DNA of 36,795 nucleotides from Chryseobacterium gleum (GTDB taxonomy: Bacteria > Bacteroidota > Bacteroidia > Flavobacteriales_D > Crocinitomicaceae): positions 1 through 36,795 of the forward strand of contig CAMDMY010000025.1 of the NCBI GenBank assembly GCA_945902775.1. Reading direction: 5' to 3'. This document shows positions 1-6,360 of the stretch, piece after piece. A program made the translations under genes and the position numbers. Position 1 is the stretch's first letter, and each line of letters begins with the position of its first letter. The notes beneath the pieces were generated by a model, which saw only the letters and a list, made by a program, of their open reading frames with translations, was not told where the DNA came from and did no database searches.

Positions 1-393
1 ATCCGCCATCCCCCCAACATCCGAACAATTACCATTTTCAAACGAAATATTCCCAATACCATTATCCCCATCGTTAATTTCCTCGGAATCCATCATTATT
101 TTATCATCATCAATATATCCGCCATTTAATGTCAATATCGCGTGTATATGGTTGGGCATAACAACAAATGCATCCAATTTGATGTTTTTTGCGTGATTTT
201 TTATTTCATACCAAAATATATCGGCGAGGACACCGATGTTGGATAAATTCATTTTACCATTTACAATTTCACCAAAAAAATGTTCCCGATTTTTTGTGCA
301 GATGGTTATAAAATAGGAACCATCCCATCGATAATTCCAATTTTGTAATCGTATTGTTTCGTTTCGAAATTTGTTTTGAAAATAGGTTGTCAT
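1..393 (-). CDS. REP-associated tyrosine transposase (RAYT), C-terminus off window
   Basis: Reading from the ATG at 393 the frame stays open for 131 codons to the window edge. It starts MTTYFQNKFRNE and carries an FITICTKNR strand and, near residue 80, MPNHIHAIL, the HUH (His-hydrophobic-His) metal site of the Y1/IS200-type transposase domain. The order of these motifs (WNYRWDGSYFITICT, then MPNHIHAIL) is that of RAYTs, single-copy domesticated relatives of IS200/IS605 enzymes that process REP hairpins. The catalytic Tyr would lie in the missing part. An acidic, Asn/Gly-rich stretch follows the HUH motif (about residues 93-125) and looks like a variable insert. No terminal repeats are visible beside it, which fits a RAYT rather than an IS. 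REP-like hairpins occur near 36.1-36.4 kb. Confidence 0.85.
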   Translation of the reverse strand, partial: MTTYFQNKFRNETIRLQNWNYRWDGSYFITICTKNREHFFGEIVNGKMNLSNIGVLADIFWYEIKNHAKNIKLDAFVVMPNHIHAILTLNGGYIDDDKIMMDSEEINDGDNGIGNISFENGNCSDVGGMAD

Positions 394-495
394 TGAGTTA
401 AATTATTTCATTCTCTATCTAATTTAGTTAAATAGTTGAAATAAATCAATAACAAAATGATTTATTTGAATTTTTTTAAAAACCCAAAATGAGAA

Positions 496-1074
496 TTATT
501 TCCCCATTAATCTCGCCACATATTTTCCAATAATATCAAATTCTAAATTGATTTTATCGCCCACTTTTAGTTGGTGAAAATTGGTGTGTTCGTATGTATA
601 AGGAATAATGCAAACTGAAAATTGTCTGTCTTTGGAATCAACAACCGTTAAACTTACACCATTGACAGTGATAGAACCTTTTTCAACCGTTACTTGCTCG
701 GTTAAATAGTTGAAGGTAAATTTCCAACTTCCGTTTTGATCTTCGATGTTTTTACATGTTGCTGTGGTATCAACGTGACCTTGAACAATGTGTCCGTCCA
801 AACGTCCGTTCATTTGCATACATCTCTCTAAATTTACTTTAGTACCTACTTTCCATTCACCTAGATTTGTTTTTTCTAAGGTTTCGAGAATTGCAGTAAC
901 GGTATATTCATCGTTGTTTATTGAAACAACTGTTAAACACGTTCCATTGTGTGCTACACTTTGATCTACTTTTAATTCATTAGTAAAAGGAGACTTAACT
1001 GTAAAATGGATATTTTCTCCTTCTTTTTGAATCGCTGTAATGTGACCTAACTGTTCGATGATACCCGTAAACAT
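496..1074 (-). CDS. ribE: Riboflavin synthase, alpha subunit
   Basis: The 192-residue protein starts with MFTGIIE, the signature N-terminus of riboflavin synthase, and is built from two lumazine-binding barrels (about 1-90 and 95-187). The two repeats show the expected paired motifs: NGTCLTV in the first and NGVSLTVVD in the second, with the MNGRLDGHIVQGHVD segment between them. The enzyme dismutates two 6,7-dimethyl-8-ribityllumazine molecules to riboflavin, the last step of vitamin B2 synthesis, in the cytosol. Length is typical of the family. It lies 8 bp downstream of the NYN-domain gene on the same strand, so the two are probably co-transcribed although no functional link is known. The other rib genes are not in this window. 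Confidence 0.96.
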   Translation of the reverse strand: MFTGIIEQLGHITAIQKEGENIHFTVKSPFTNELKVDQSVAHNGTCLTVVSINNDEYTVTAILETLEKTNLGEWKVGTKVNLERCMQMNGRLDGHIVQGHVDTTATCKNIEDQNGSWKFTFNYLTEQVTVEKGSITVNGVSLTVVDSKDRQFSVCIIPYTYEHTNFHQLKVGDKINLEFDIIGKYVARLMGK

Positions 1075-1082
1075 AGCCGTAT

Positions 1083-1826
1083 TTATTTATTTTTAACGTA
1101 AATCAATTTTGTTCTTCCTTTCGAGTTTTCTCTTTGTTCAATTTCAAATTTATTCGTTGAATTAATCAAAGGAGTTAATTTCTCGAAACCGTAATTTCTG
1201 GAGTCAAAGTTAGGTTGTTTTTTCATTAATAAACTTCCAACATCTCCTAAAAATGCCCATCCATCATCGTCTGCTAAATCTGAAACCGTAGAAGCCAGTA
1301 ATTTAATGACTTTAGGTGTAATTTTATCGACCTCATTTTTCTTTGGTTTCTGACCTTTTTCAACCGTATTCGAAGTTTCCTGTTCGATTTCTTTCTTCAA
1401 GATTTCAATGTAAATGAAACGATCGCAGGCAACTATGAAAGGCTCAGGTGTTTTCTTTTCACCAATACCAATCACATGCATGCCAGCTTCTCTTAAACGA
1501 GTTGCAAGACGTGTAAAATCACTATCACTCGAAACCAAGCAAAAGCCATTTACTTTTTCAGAATACAACAAGTCCATCGCGTCGATGATCATCGCAGAAT
1601 CAGTTGCGTTTTTACCGCTAGTATAACCGTATTGTTGAATCGGTGTTATCGCATTTTGAAGCAATAAATGTTTCCATTTTGAAAGGTTTGGTTTTGTCCA
1701 GTCCCCATAAATCCGCTTTACAGTTGGATTACCATATTTCGCAATTTCTTCCATCATTTCCTTCAAGTAAGCCGAAGGTATATTGTCGCCATCAATTAAG
1801 ACCGCTAATTTTAAATCTTTTTCCAT
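1083..1826 (-). CDS. NYN-domain (PIN-like) protein with C-terminal LOTUS/OST-HTH domain
   Basis: This 247-residue protein has an N-terminal NYN domain, a PIN-like nuclease fold of the LabA/DUF88 group. The acidic residues expected for metal binding are visible: IDGDN (11-15), TDSAMIID (D76, D82) and SSDSDF (99-104). A Lys/Glu-rich linker (about 145-167) leads to a second domain (about 168-245) with a DDDGWAFLGDVG-like pattern, as in OST-HTH/LOTUS RNA-binding domains. The NYN plus LOTUS layout suggests an RNA-processing or RNA-binding enzyme, but substrates of the bacterial members are unknown. It is the first gene of a probable two-gene unit with ribE. A -7 box lies about 85 bp upstream. Confidence 0.9.
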   Translation of the reverse strand: MEKDLKLAVLIDGDNIPSAYLKEMMEEIAKYGNPTVKRIYGDWTKPNLSKWKHLLLQNAITPIQQYGYTSGKNATDSAMIIDAMDLLYSEKVNGFCLVSSDSDFTRLATRLREAGMHVIGIGEKKTPEPFIVACDRFIYIEILKKEIEQETSNTVEKGQKPKKNEVDKITPKVIKLLASTVSDLADDDGWAFLGDVGSLLMKKQPNFDSRNYGFEKLTPLINSTNKFEIEQRENSKGRTKLIYVKNK

Positions 1827-1830
1827 TTTT

Positions 1831-1868
1831 TCTAGATAATAGATATTTAGATAATAGACAGTAGACTT
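1831..1868. repeat. Intergenic TAGA-rich repeat, family copy 1
   Basis: The upstream spacer of the NYN gene holds TAGATAATAGA, then TAGATAATAGACAGTAGAC. The same word set (AGACATTAGA, TAGATAATAGAC) recurs in the spacers at 19262-19353 and 25602-25641, always next to a housekeeping gene. No coding content is seen. Confidence 0.5.
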
Positions 1869-1910
1869 TTGAAAATCTTTATCTTAAAATTTCTTCTAAA
1901 TTTCTTAACT

Positions 1911-1918
1911 CAAAGGTA
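1911..1918 (-). promoter_or_regulatory. Candidate -7 promoter box for NYN-ribE
   Basis: On the minus strand this reads TACCTTTG, an exact match to the Bacteroidota -7 consensus TAnnTTTG. A TTTG at 1936-1933 could serve as the -33 element, though the spacing of 14 nt is shorter than usual. The predicted start would leave a leader of about 80 nt. Confidence 0.5.
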
Positions 1919-1959
1919 TATTTTTTAAGCGACAAAGGGATTTAAAGGAAGGATTTATT

Positions 1960-3063
1960 TCATTTTTTCAATTCATAATTTGTACTTCTTCCACCTGCCG
2001 CTTCTTTTTGTAAAATCTCTTTATCAATTAAATCATTAATATCTCGAATTGCTGTGTCTTTTGAGCACTTTGAAATTTTTGCATATTTTATCGAAGTTAG
2101 TTTTCCTTCAAACCCATCTAACAATTTATTAATTAGCTTTTTCTGTCTTTCATTAATAATTGTTTTTGAATGCTTATTCCAGAAATCTCCCTTGAATAAT
2201 ACTTTCGTTAAAAGTATATCTGTTGATTTTAATGCATTTATTAAGCAATTTAAAAACCATTCTATCCATTCAGTTATATCGAGTTCTCCTTTTTGTACTT
2301 TCTCAAGTATTTCATAATATTGTTTTCTTTCGATTCTGATTTGAGCTGACATACTATAAAATCGTTGGGAACTCTTATCCGATTGAGCTAAAAGCATATC
2401 AGTCAATGCTCTGGTTATTCTTCCATTTCCGTCTTGAAAAGGATGAATTGTAATAAACCATAAATGGGCAACTGCGGCTTTTATAACTAAATCAATTTCC
2501 CCATTTTCGTTAAACCACTTTAGAAAACGATTCATTTCTGTCTCTATTAGAAATGCATCAGGTGCTTGAAAATGAATATTTTCTTTTCCTGCTGAGCCAG
2601 AAACGACTTGCATTGGTCCATTCAAATCTTTTCGCCAATCAGCTACAATTATTTTAAATATACCACTTCTACCCATTGGAAACAATGCTGCATGCCAATC
2701 AAAAAGTCTATCTGAAGTTAATGGTTTAAAGCAATTATTAGTCGCATCAATCATCATTTCGACCATCCCATCAACGTTTCGATCAGAATCAACAGAACCT
2801 GCGAGTTCCATTCCTAATCTCCTTGCAATTGATGATCTAACTTGATTGGGATTCAATATTTCTCCTTCTATTTCTGTAGATTTTAAAACATCTAATGCCA
2901 AAGTTTCAAGTAAAGCTTCGTTTCTCAAATCAAAGCCTAGTGTTTCCATTTTACCAATTAAGCGTCCTTGCAAATTTCTTGCTTCAGATAATTGATTTAA
3001 AAATGCTTCATTTCTCCAAGTAAAATTTGGCCAATTATCTTTTTGATGTATATAAAGCTTCAT
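1960..3063 (-). CDS. Class II Fic family protein with winged-helix C-terminus
   Basis: The protein carries the full Fic motif HPFQDGNGR (about residues 207-215), the active site of enzymes that transfer AMP or another NMP onto target side chains. Upstream, about residues 62-67, is STEIEG, matching the inhibitory motif [S/T]xxxE[G/N]. Its place before the Fic core marks a class II, self-inhibited Fic. The N-terminus (YIHQKDNWPNFTW) is the DUF4172-type cap, and the last 60 residues look like a winged helix (SKDTAIRDINDLIDKEIL). I choose the ATG at 3063 (MKLYIHQ) because this fits the family start; an ATG at 3072 and a TTG at 3081 are in frame. The start codon lies inside a perfect palindrome, suggesting the HTH controls its own gene. 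The targets are unknown. Confidence 0.92.
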   Translation of the reverse strand: MKLYIHQKDNWPNFTWRNEAFLNQLSEARNLQGRLIGKMETLGFDLRNEALLETLALDVLKSTEIEGEILNPNQVRSSIARRLGMELAGSVDSDRNVDGMVEMMIDATNNCFKPLTSDRLFDWHAALFPMGRSGIFKIIVADWRKDLNGPMQVVSGSAGKENIHFQAPDAFLIETEMNRFLKWFNENGEIDLVIKAAVAHLWFITIHPFQDGNGRITRALTDMLLAQSDKSSQRFYSMSAQIRIERKQYYEILEKVQKGELDITEWIEWFLNCLINALKSTDILLTKVLFKGDFWNKHSKTIINERQKKLINKLLDGFEGKLTSIKYAKISKCSKDTAIRDINDLIDKEILQKEAAGGRSTNYELKK

Positions 3064-3148
3064 TCGTTGCATATTATGCAACGAATATATAGATTATTCG
3101 TCGCATTTTAAAATTAATCGATGCATAATTTGCATCAATTAGGTGCAT
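3062..3148. promoter_or_regulatory. Operator-like palindrome and half-sites at the fic start
   Basis: A perfect inverted repeat, ATTCGTTGCATA (3062-3073) and TATGCAACGAAT (3075-3086), has a 1-bp spacer and covers the fic start codon. Related half-sites follow: TTCGTCGCAT (3097-3106), ATCGATGCAT (3117-3126) and a GATGCA/TGCATC pair (3120-3125, 3131-3136). On the minus strand TATATTCG (3089-3082), a near match to TAnnTTTG, lies within the palindrome. Binding here would block both transcription and translation start. That it is bound by the Fic protein itself is inference. Confidence 0.65.
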
Positions 3149-3277
3149 TACTATTTTCAGTTTTCTACTTCAGTACTGTTATAAGTGCAGAAATAGCAAA
3201 AAGTATGAAACAAAATAGGAGGTACTTAAATATGATTATATTGTTTTCAAACACTTTTGCGTCTAGAAAATTTTGTT

Positions 3278-3964
3278 TTATTTAGGTTTTGTAATATTTT
3301 CTGAGTCTTCTTGTTTTTTTTCTGCTACAAACCAAGAAGCTAAAAAGGCTGTAAATGTTCCAAACAAGCCAACACCAACTGTCATTAAAGCTGCTGCAAT
3401 TATACGTCCTTCAGTTGTAACAGGAAATACATCACCATAACCAACAGTGGTAATAGTTGCGTATGCCCACCAAATAGCATCTTCTGCTGTTTTAATGTTG
3501 CTATTTGGAGCGGTTTCAACTTGAAGTATAGCAACAGCAGAAAAGATAATCATAAGCACAGCAATTAATGAAACTGTTGTAAAAGCTCCCTGCGTTTTGT
3601 TTTTGTAAATGTGATTTACTAGATGTTTGGTTGAGCGAAATGCTCTTAATATTCTTAAAAGACGAATAAGTCTTAATGTTCTCCCAACTCTTAGAAAATC
3701 AAATGTAGGGATGCTTGAAATTATATCAATCCATCCCCATTTCATAAACTTTAATTTATTTTCTGCTTGGTAAAATCTGATACAAAATTCAATTAAAAAA
3801 AATAGGCAAATAAAGTTGTCCACTAAGTCAAGAACTTTTGAAACTTCAACTGACATTTTAAAGAAAGTGTCAACTATTAGTGCTACTAGAACATATATTG
3901 ATAATGCTAGCACAATTATGTTTAGAGGGCCAAGAGATTTTTTTTCGTCTTCTGTATTACTCAT
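3278..3964 (-). CDS. Voltage-gated-type potassium channel / ion transporter
   Basis: The 228-residue form starts MSNTEDEKKS. It has six hydrophobic segments, an S4-like helix with Arg about every third residue (RVGRTLRLIRLLRILRAFR, 92-110), a pore loop and the K+ selectivity filter TTVGYGD (172-178), so it is a Kv-like tetrameric channel subunit of the inner membrane. A charged tail (AEKKQEDSE) ends it; there is no RCK/TrkA-N domain. I prefer the start at 3964 over an in-frame start at 4042: it gives an 8-bp ATGAGTAA overlap with the upstream gene, typical of coupled translation, whereas the longer form would overlap by 86 bp and add a non-conserved polar leader. It is the last gene of a three-gene unit. 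Confidence 0.88.
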   Translation of the reverse strand: MSNTEDEKKSLGPLNIIVLALSIYVLVALIVDTFFKMSVEVSKVLDLVDNFICLFFLIEFCIRFYQAENKLKFMKWGWIDIISSIPTFDFLRVGRTLRLIRLLRILRAFRSTKHLVNHIYKNKTQGAFTTVSLIAVLMIIFSAVAILQVETAPNSNIKTAEDAIWWAYATITTVGYGDVFPVTTEGRIIAAALMTVGVGLFGTFTAFLASWFVAEKKQEDSENITKPK

Positions 3965-4256
3965 TATTTCTTCGTCTTTCTTTGATGATATTTTTATGTG
4001 TTTCGTAATAATATCTGCTTCTTGCCCTGTTTTTGTATGCATTTTTGTTTGTTGATACAGGTTTTCTTATATGCCCCTTTACAAACTTACCAGTTCTTGT
4101 TATATGAGGCTCTATATATTTATAACCACTATTATCTTCATTTGAACTTTCGGTTGAAAAGTTGATTTTTACTTTGGTGATTTCATTATCGTGCTTAACA
4201 GAAAAAAATAAGGCAACAATTAAAAGACCTAATATGAAAACTAAAAAATTTCTCAT
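3957..4256 (-). CDS. Small membrane-anchored basic protein, function unknown
   Basis: This 99-residue protein has a single N-terminal hydrophobic segment (about 3-20) and a soluble, very basic remainder. The central part, about residues 50-85, reads HITRTGKFVKGHIRKP followed by NKNAYKNRARSRYYYETH. This resembles a small His/Arg/Gly motif (HxRxxGxxVxGHxRKP) seen in short phage and Bacteroidota proteins of unknown role; that comparison is from memory. It overlaps the upstream gene by one base (TAATG) and the channel gene by eight, so the three are translated together. It may be an accessory subunit of the channel, but nothing in the sequence proves this. Confidence 0.7.
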   Translation of the reverse strand: MRNFLVFILGLLIVALFFSVKHDNEITKVKINFSTESSNEDNSGYKYIEPHITRTGKFVKGHIRKPVSTNKNAYKNRARSRYYYETHKNIIKERRRNNE

Positions 4257-4729
4257 TATCTATCAATGAATTTAACTACCTCTCCATTTTCTATAACGAA
4301 ATAATCCCCACTACTTTTATTTCCGTATATATAAGTAAGTTTCGTTTTTGTTTTTAAAACCTGCTTTTCAATTTTGTCAGGATTACCTTTACACTCAATT
4401 AACTGTTCCTCAGTCATACCAATCCAGTATTGATGATTTACTAAACGACTACCTATTTCTTCACCATATTTTTGAAGTAAAGCTTCTTGATGTTTTTTGA
4501 TAAACTTAAAAGCCTCAATTTTTTCGTCAATGTTTTGTCTCCAAACAGAATTAAAATCAATTTTTTCAATCAGAATATTCTTCTGTTCTTCGTTTATTTC
4601 ACCTGTTTTCAATGCTGATTCAACTTTTGATTTTGCTGTCTCAATTTCGATTTGTTTTTTCTTTTTGCTATTAGATGAACTTAATAAAATTAATACTATT
4701 ACAATTGCTATTATTATTCCTGTTGTCAT
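4256..4729 (-). CDS. Membrane-anchored protein with BamE/SmpA-like C-terminal domain
   Basis: The 157-residue product begins with one transmembrane helix (about 3-17), followed by a Lys/Glu-rich helical region (20-95). The C-terminal 50 residues read WIGMTEEQLIECKGNPDKI, then TYIYGN, then YFVIENGEVV. This order (GMTxxQ, GxPxxI, W/Y strand, ENGxV) is the pattern of the small BamE/SmpA-type alpha-beta domain, which is used in many envelope proteins for protein contacts. It is first in the overlapping three-gene unit with the 99-residue protein and the K+ channel. A -7 box lies about 90 bp upstream. Function is not known. Confidence 0.72.
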   Translation of the reverse strand: MTTGIIIAIVIVLILLSSSNSKKKKQIEIETAKSKVESALKTGEINEEQKNILIEKIDFNSVWRQNIDEKIEAFKFIKKHQEALLQKYGEEIGSRLVNHQYWIGMTEEQLIECKGNPDKIEKQVLKTKTKLTYIYGNKSSGDYFVIENGEVVKFIDR

Positions 4730-4817
4730 TTATTTTTTGATTTTTTCTGTGTTATTCGTGTTTACATTATTAAATATTTTCCGTTTTTTCGATTTCAAAC
4801 AGTTTGTAACTACACCA

Positions 4818-4825
4818 CAAATTTA
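4818..4825 (-). promoter_or_regulatory. Candidate -7 box for the channel operon
   Basis: The minus strand reads TAAATTTG, matching TAnnTTTG. It sits about 90 bp before the first gene of the three-gene unit. Confidence 0.45.
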
Positions 4826-4965
4826 ACCTTTTAAAAACTACCAAACAACTTAAAATCTTTCTATTATTCTTAGTTATTCTAATTAATTTTTAAAATAAAT
4901 ATTACTTTATAAATAATTGTAAATCAACAATAAAACCGATTATAACTACTTACAAACGAAAGACA

Positions 4966-5048
4966 TTCGACAGTAATCAGTTCATAACCGTATAAAGTTT
5001 TGAAGTCTACCAAACTTTGCAGTGTCGAAATCAGATAACGACTTCTGA
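4966..5048 (+). ncRNA. Folded 5' leader or small RNA before the ssb cluster
   Basis: The spacer 4730-5084 holds no gene. Its last part can fold: TTCGACA (4966-4972) pairs with TGTCGAA (5023-5029), enclosing AAAGTTT (4994-5000) with AAACTTT (5012-5018). A separate TCAGA/TCTGA hairpin follows (5031-5035, 5044-5048), 36 bp before the first ssb start. Nested stems in this place suggest a regulatory leader. It matches no riboswitch class I recognise. The rest of the spacer is plain AT-rich DNA with the promoter of the divergent operon. Confidence 0.4.
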
Positions 5049-5084
5049 TGGGTTACGAAACAACAAAATTTAAAATTAATTAGT

Positions 5085-5453
5085 ATGAACACGTTAAGAA
5101 ACAAAGTAAGTTTAATTGGAAGAATTGGTCAAAACATTGAAATGCAAAAAGTAGGTGCGTCAAAAGATTATTCTTTAGTGAAAGTATCGTTAGCAACGAG
5201 CGAAAATTACAAAGACAAAAACGGACAATGGCAAGATAACACACAATGGCATAATTTAGTAATCTGGGGTAAAACAGCAGAACGTATGTCAAATACGATT
5301 ACTAAAGGACAAGAAATTATGATCGAGGGGAGATTGGTGAACAAGCAATATGAAAAAGACGGTGAAAAAAGATATTCTACTGATATTGAGGTAACTGATT
5401 TCTTATTGGTTTCAACTAGAACAGCTGAAAAAACAGAACAAGAAGTGAAATAA
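5085..5453 (+). CDS. ssb: Single-stranded DNA-binding protein, paralog 1
   Basis: The 122-residue protein is one OB fold of the bacterial SSB family: NKVSLIGRIGQNIE at the start, then VKVSLATSENYKD, the conserved TQWHNLVIWGKTAE, and GQEIMIEGRLVNKQYE. The invariant W-H-x-V pattern and the GRL strand are all present. The C-terminus (TAEKTEQEVK) lacks the acidic DDxxF tip that classical SSB uses to recruit repair and replication proteins, and the Gly/Pro-rich linker is missing too. It is first of three tandem paralogs (61 and 73 bp apart). It is thus unlikely to be the main replication SSB; a role in recombination, uptake or regulation is possible. Confidence 0.92.
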   Translation: MNTLRNKVSLIGRIGQNIEMQKVGASKDYSLVKVSLATSENYKDKNGQWQDNTQWHNLVIWGKTAERMSNTITKGQEIMIEGRLVNKQYEKDGEKRYSTDIEVTDFLLVSTRTAEKTEQEVK

Positions 5454-5514
5454 TCAACTTCAACCCATTCTTAGAAACAAGTTTAATTTTAATAATCATT
5501 CAAAACGCTACATT

Positions 5515-5829
5515 ATGAATCACGTAAATTTAATTGGTAAAATGTGTTCAACTCCAAAGATTGTTGAACTAGAAGGAGGAAAAAAAATCGCTCAATTTAC
5601 GCTTTCTACCAAAGAAACGTACTTAGATGAGAAAGGAAATCCGAAAAGTAGAAGTCAATGGCATCAGTTAGCCGCTTGGGGAAGATGGGTTAAAATTCTA
5701 GAAGAACTTGGATCGGTTGGCATGGGAATGGCCGTTGAAGGTAAATTAATAACTCGTTTCTATAAAAACAAAGAAGGAGAACGGAAGTATATCTCACAAG
5801 TAGAAGTAAATGATTTAGTAATTCTTTAA
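5515..5829 (+). CDS. ssb: Single-stranded DNA-binding protein, paralog 2
   Basis: A 104-residue single OB-fold protein: MNHVNLIGKMCSTPKI, KIAQFTLSTKETYLDEKG, the SQWHQLAAWGRW core, MAVEGKLITRFYKNKEGE and a final VEVNDLVIL strand. The sequence ends directly after the OB fold, with no linker and no acidic tip. It differs clearly from its neighbours (for instance AAWGRWVKILEELGSVG instead of VIWGKTAERMSN), so the cluster is not a recent triplication. Same strand and close spacing suggest transcription with paralogs 1 and 3. Confidence 0.9.
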   Translation: MNHVNLIGKMCSTPKIVELEGGKKIAQFTLSTKETYLDEKGNPKSRSQWHQLAAWGRWVKILEELGSVGMGMAVEGKLITRFYKNKEGERKYISQVEVNDLVIL

Positions 5830-5837
5830 ATCTTATT

Positions 5838-5880
5838 CTCAACCTCAACCTCAAACTTAATTTTAACCTCAATCTTAATA
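5838..5880. repeat. CTCAACC-type short repeat between ssb genes
   Basis: The spacer between paralogs 2 and 3 is an irregular array of CTCAACCTCAACCTCAAAC, TTAACC and CTCAAT words ending in TTAATAAATT. A similar string (CTCAACCTAAACCTCAAT) with TATAATAAATT lies at 13903-13929, at the end of the LytTR gene. Confidence 0.45.
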
Positions 5881-5902
5881 AATTAATCTAAAAACTTGAA
5901 TT

Positions 5903-6229
5903 ATGAATATTTTAAAAAATCACGTAACGTTAGTTGGAAATATGGGAATGCCACCCCTGATTACACAGTTTGAGAATGGAAATAAAATCGCACGATTTAG
6001 TTTAGCGACCGATAACTTATACAAATCAAAAAATGGCACCGATGAAAAAAATACCGAATGGCACCGTGTTTTTGCCTGGGGTAACATGGCTCAATTTATT
6101 GAGAACTATGGCGAAAAAGGCAAACAATTAGCAATTCACGGAAGGCTGGTTAACAGAACCTATCTTTCCAAAGAAGGACAAAAAAGAAATATCACCGAAA
6201 TAGAGATAAAGCATATAATTGGAATGTAG
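5903..6229 (+). CDS. ssb: Single-stranded DNA-binding protein, paralog 3
   Basis: This 108-residue OB-fold protein begins MNILKNHVTLVGNMGMPP and has the SSB core: KIARFSLATDNLYKSKNG, NTEWHRVFAWGNMAQ, LAIHGRLVNRTYLSKEGQ and a final ITEIEIKHIIGM. As in its two neighbours the acidic C-terminal tip is absent, so protein-partner recruitment through that tip cannot occur. It ends the cluster; a strong inverted-repeat terminator follows about 70 bp later. The TAG stop codon overlaps the first copy of a short GTTAATTTGAAAAT direct repeat. Confidence 0.9.
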   Translation: MNILKNHVTLVGNMGMPPLITQFENGNKIARFSLATDNLYKSKNGTDEKNTEWHRVFAWGNMAQFIENYGEKGKQLAIHGRLVNRTYLSKEGQKRNITEIEIKHIIGM

Positions 6230-6266
6230 TTAATTTGAAAATTTGAAAATTCGTTAATTTGAAAAT
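6229..6266. repeat. Direct repeat GTTAATTTGAAAAT after ssb paralog 3
   Basis: Two exact 14-bp copies (6229-6242 and 6253-6266) are 24 bp apart, separated by TTGAAAATTC. The first copy shares its G with the TAG stop of the ssb gene. Confidence 0.55.
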
Positions 6267-6297
6267 GAATTAGCTAATTATCTAAATCGGATTGTTG

Positions 6298-6360
6298 AAT
6301 TATCCTCCTTGGGTAGGTGAATTATTAAAAGGAGGATAATTCTCAATCTATTTTTTATTT
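6298..6360. terminator. Bidirectional terminator between ssb cluster and GH3 gene
   Basis: Perfect 13-bp arms AATTATCCTCCTT (6298-6310) and AAGGAGGATAATT (6329-6341) enclose an 18-nt loop, followed by T-rich DNA. It separates two convergent genes. Confidence 0.75.

Noticed and set aside
3232-3285. A short ATG frame of 17 codons with a strong AGGAGGT-like upstream word
   Set aside because: Bacteroidota rarely use such ribosome sites; the frame is short, Phe-rich and overlaps the end of the channel gene on the other strand, so chance is likelier.
3964-4042. A longer start (78 bp upstream) for the channel gene
   Set aside because: It would overlap the previous gene by 86 bp; the ATG at 3964 gives an 8-bp coupled overlap and a better fit to a channel N-terminus.
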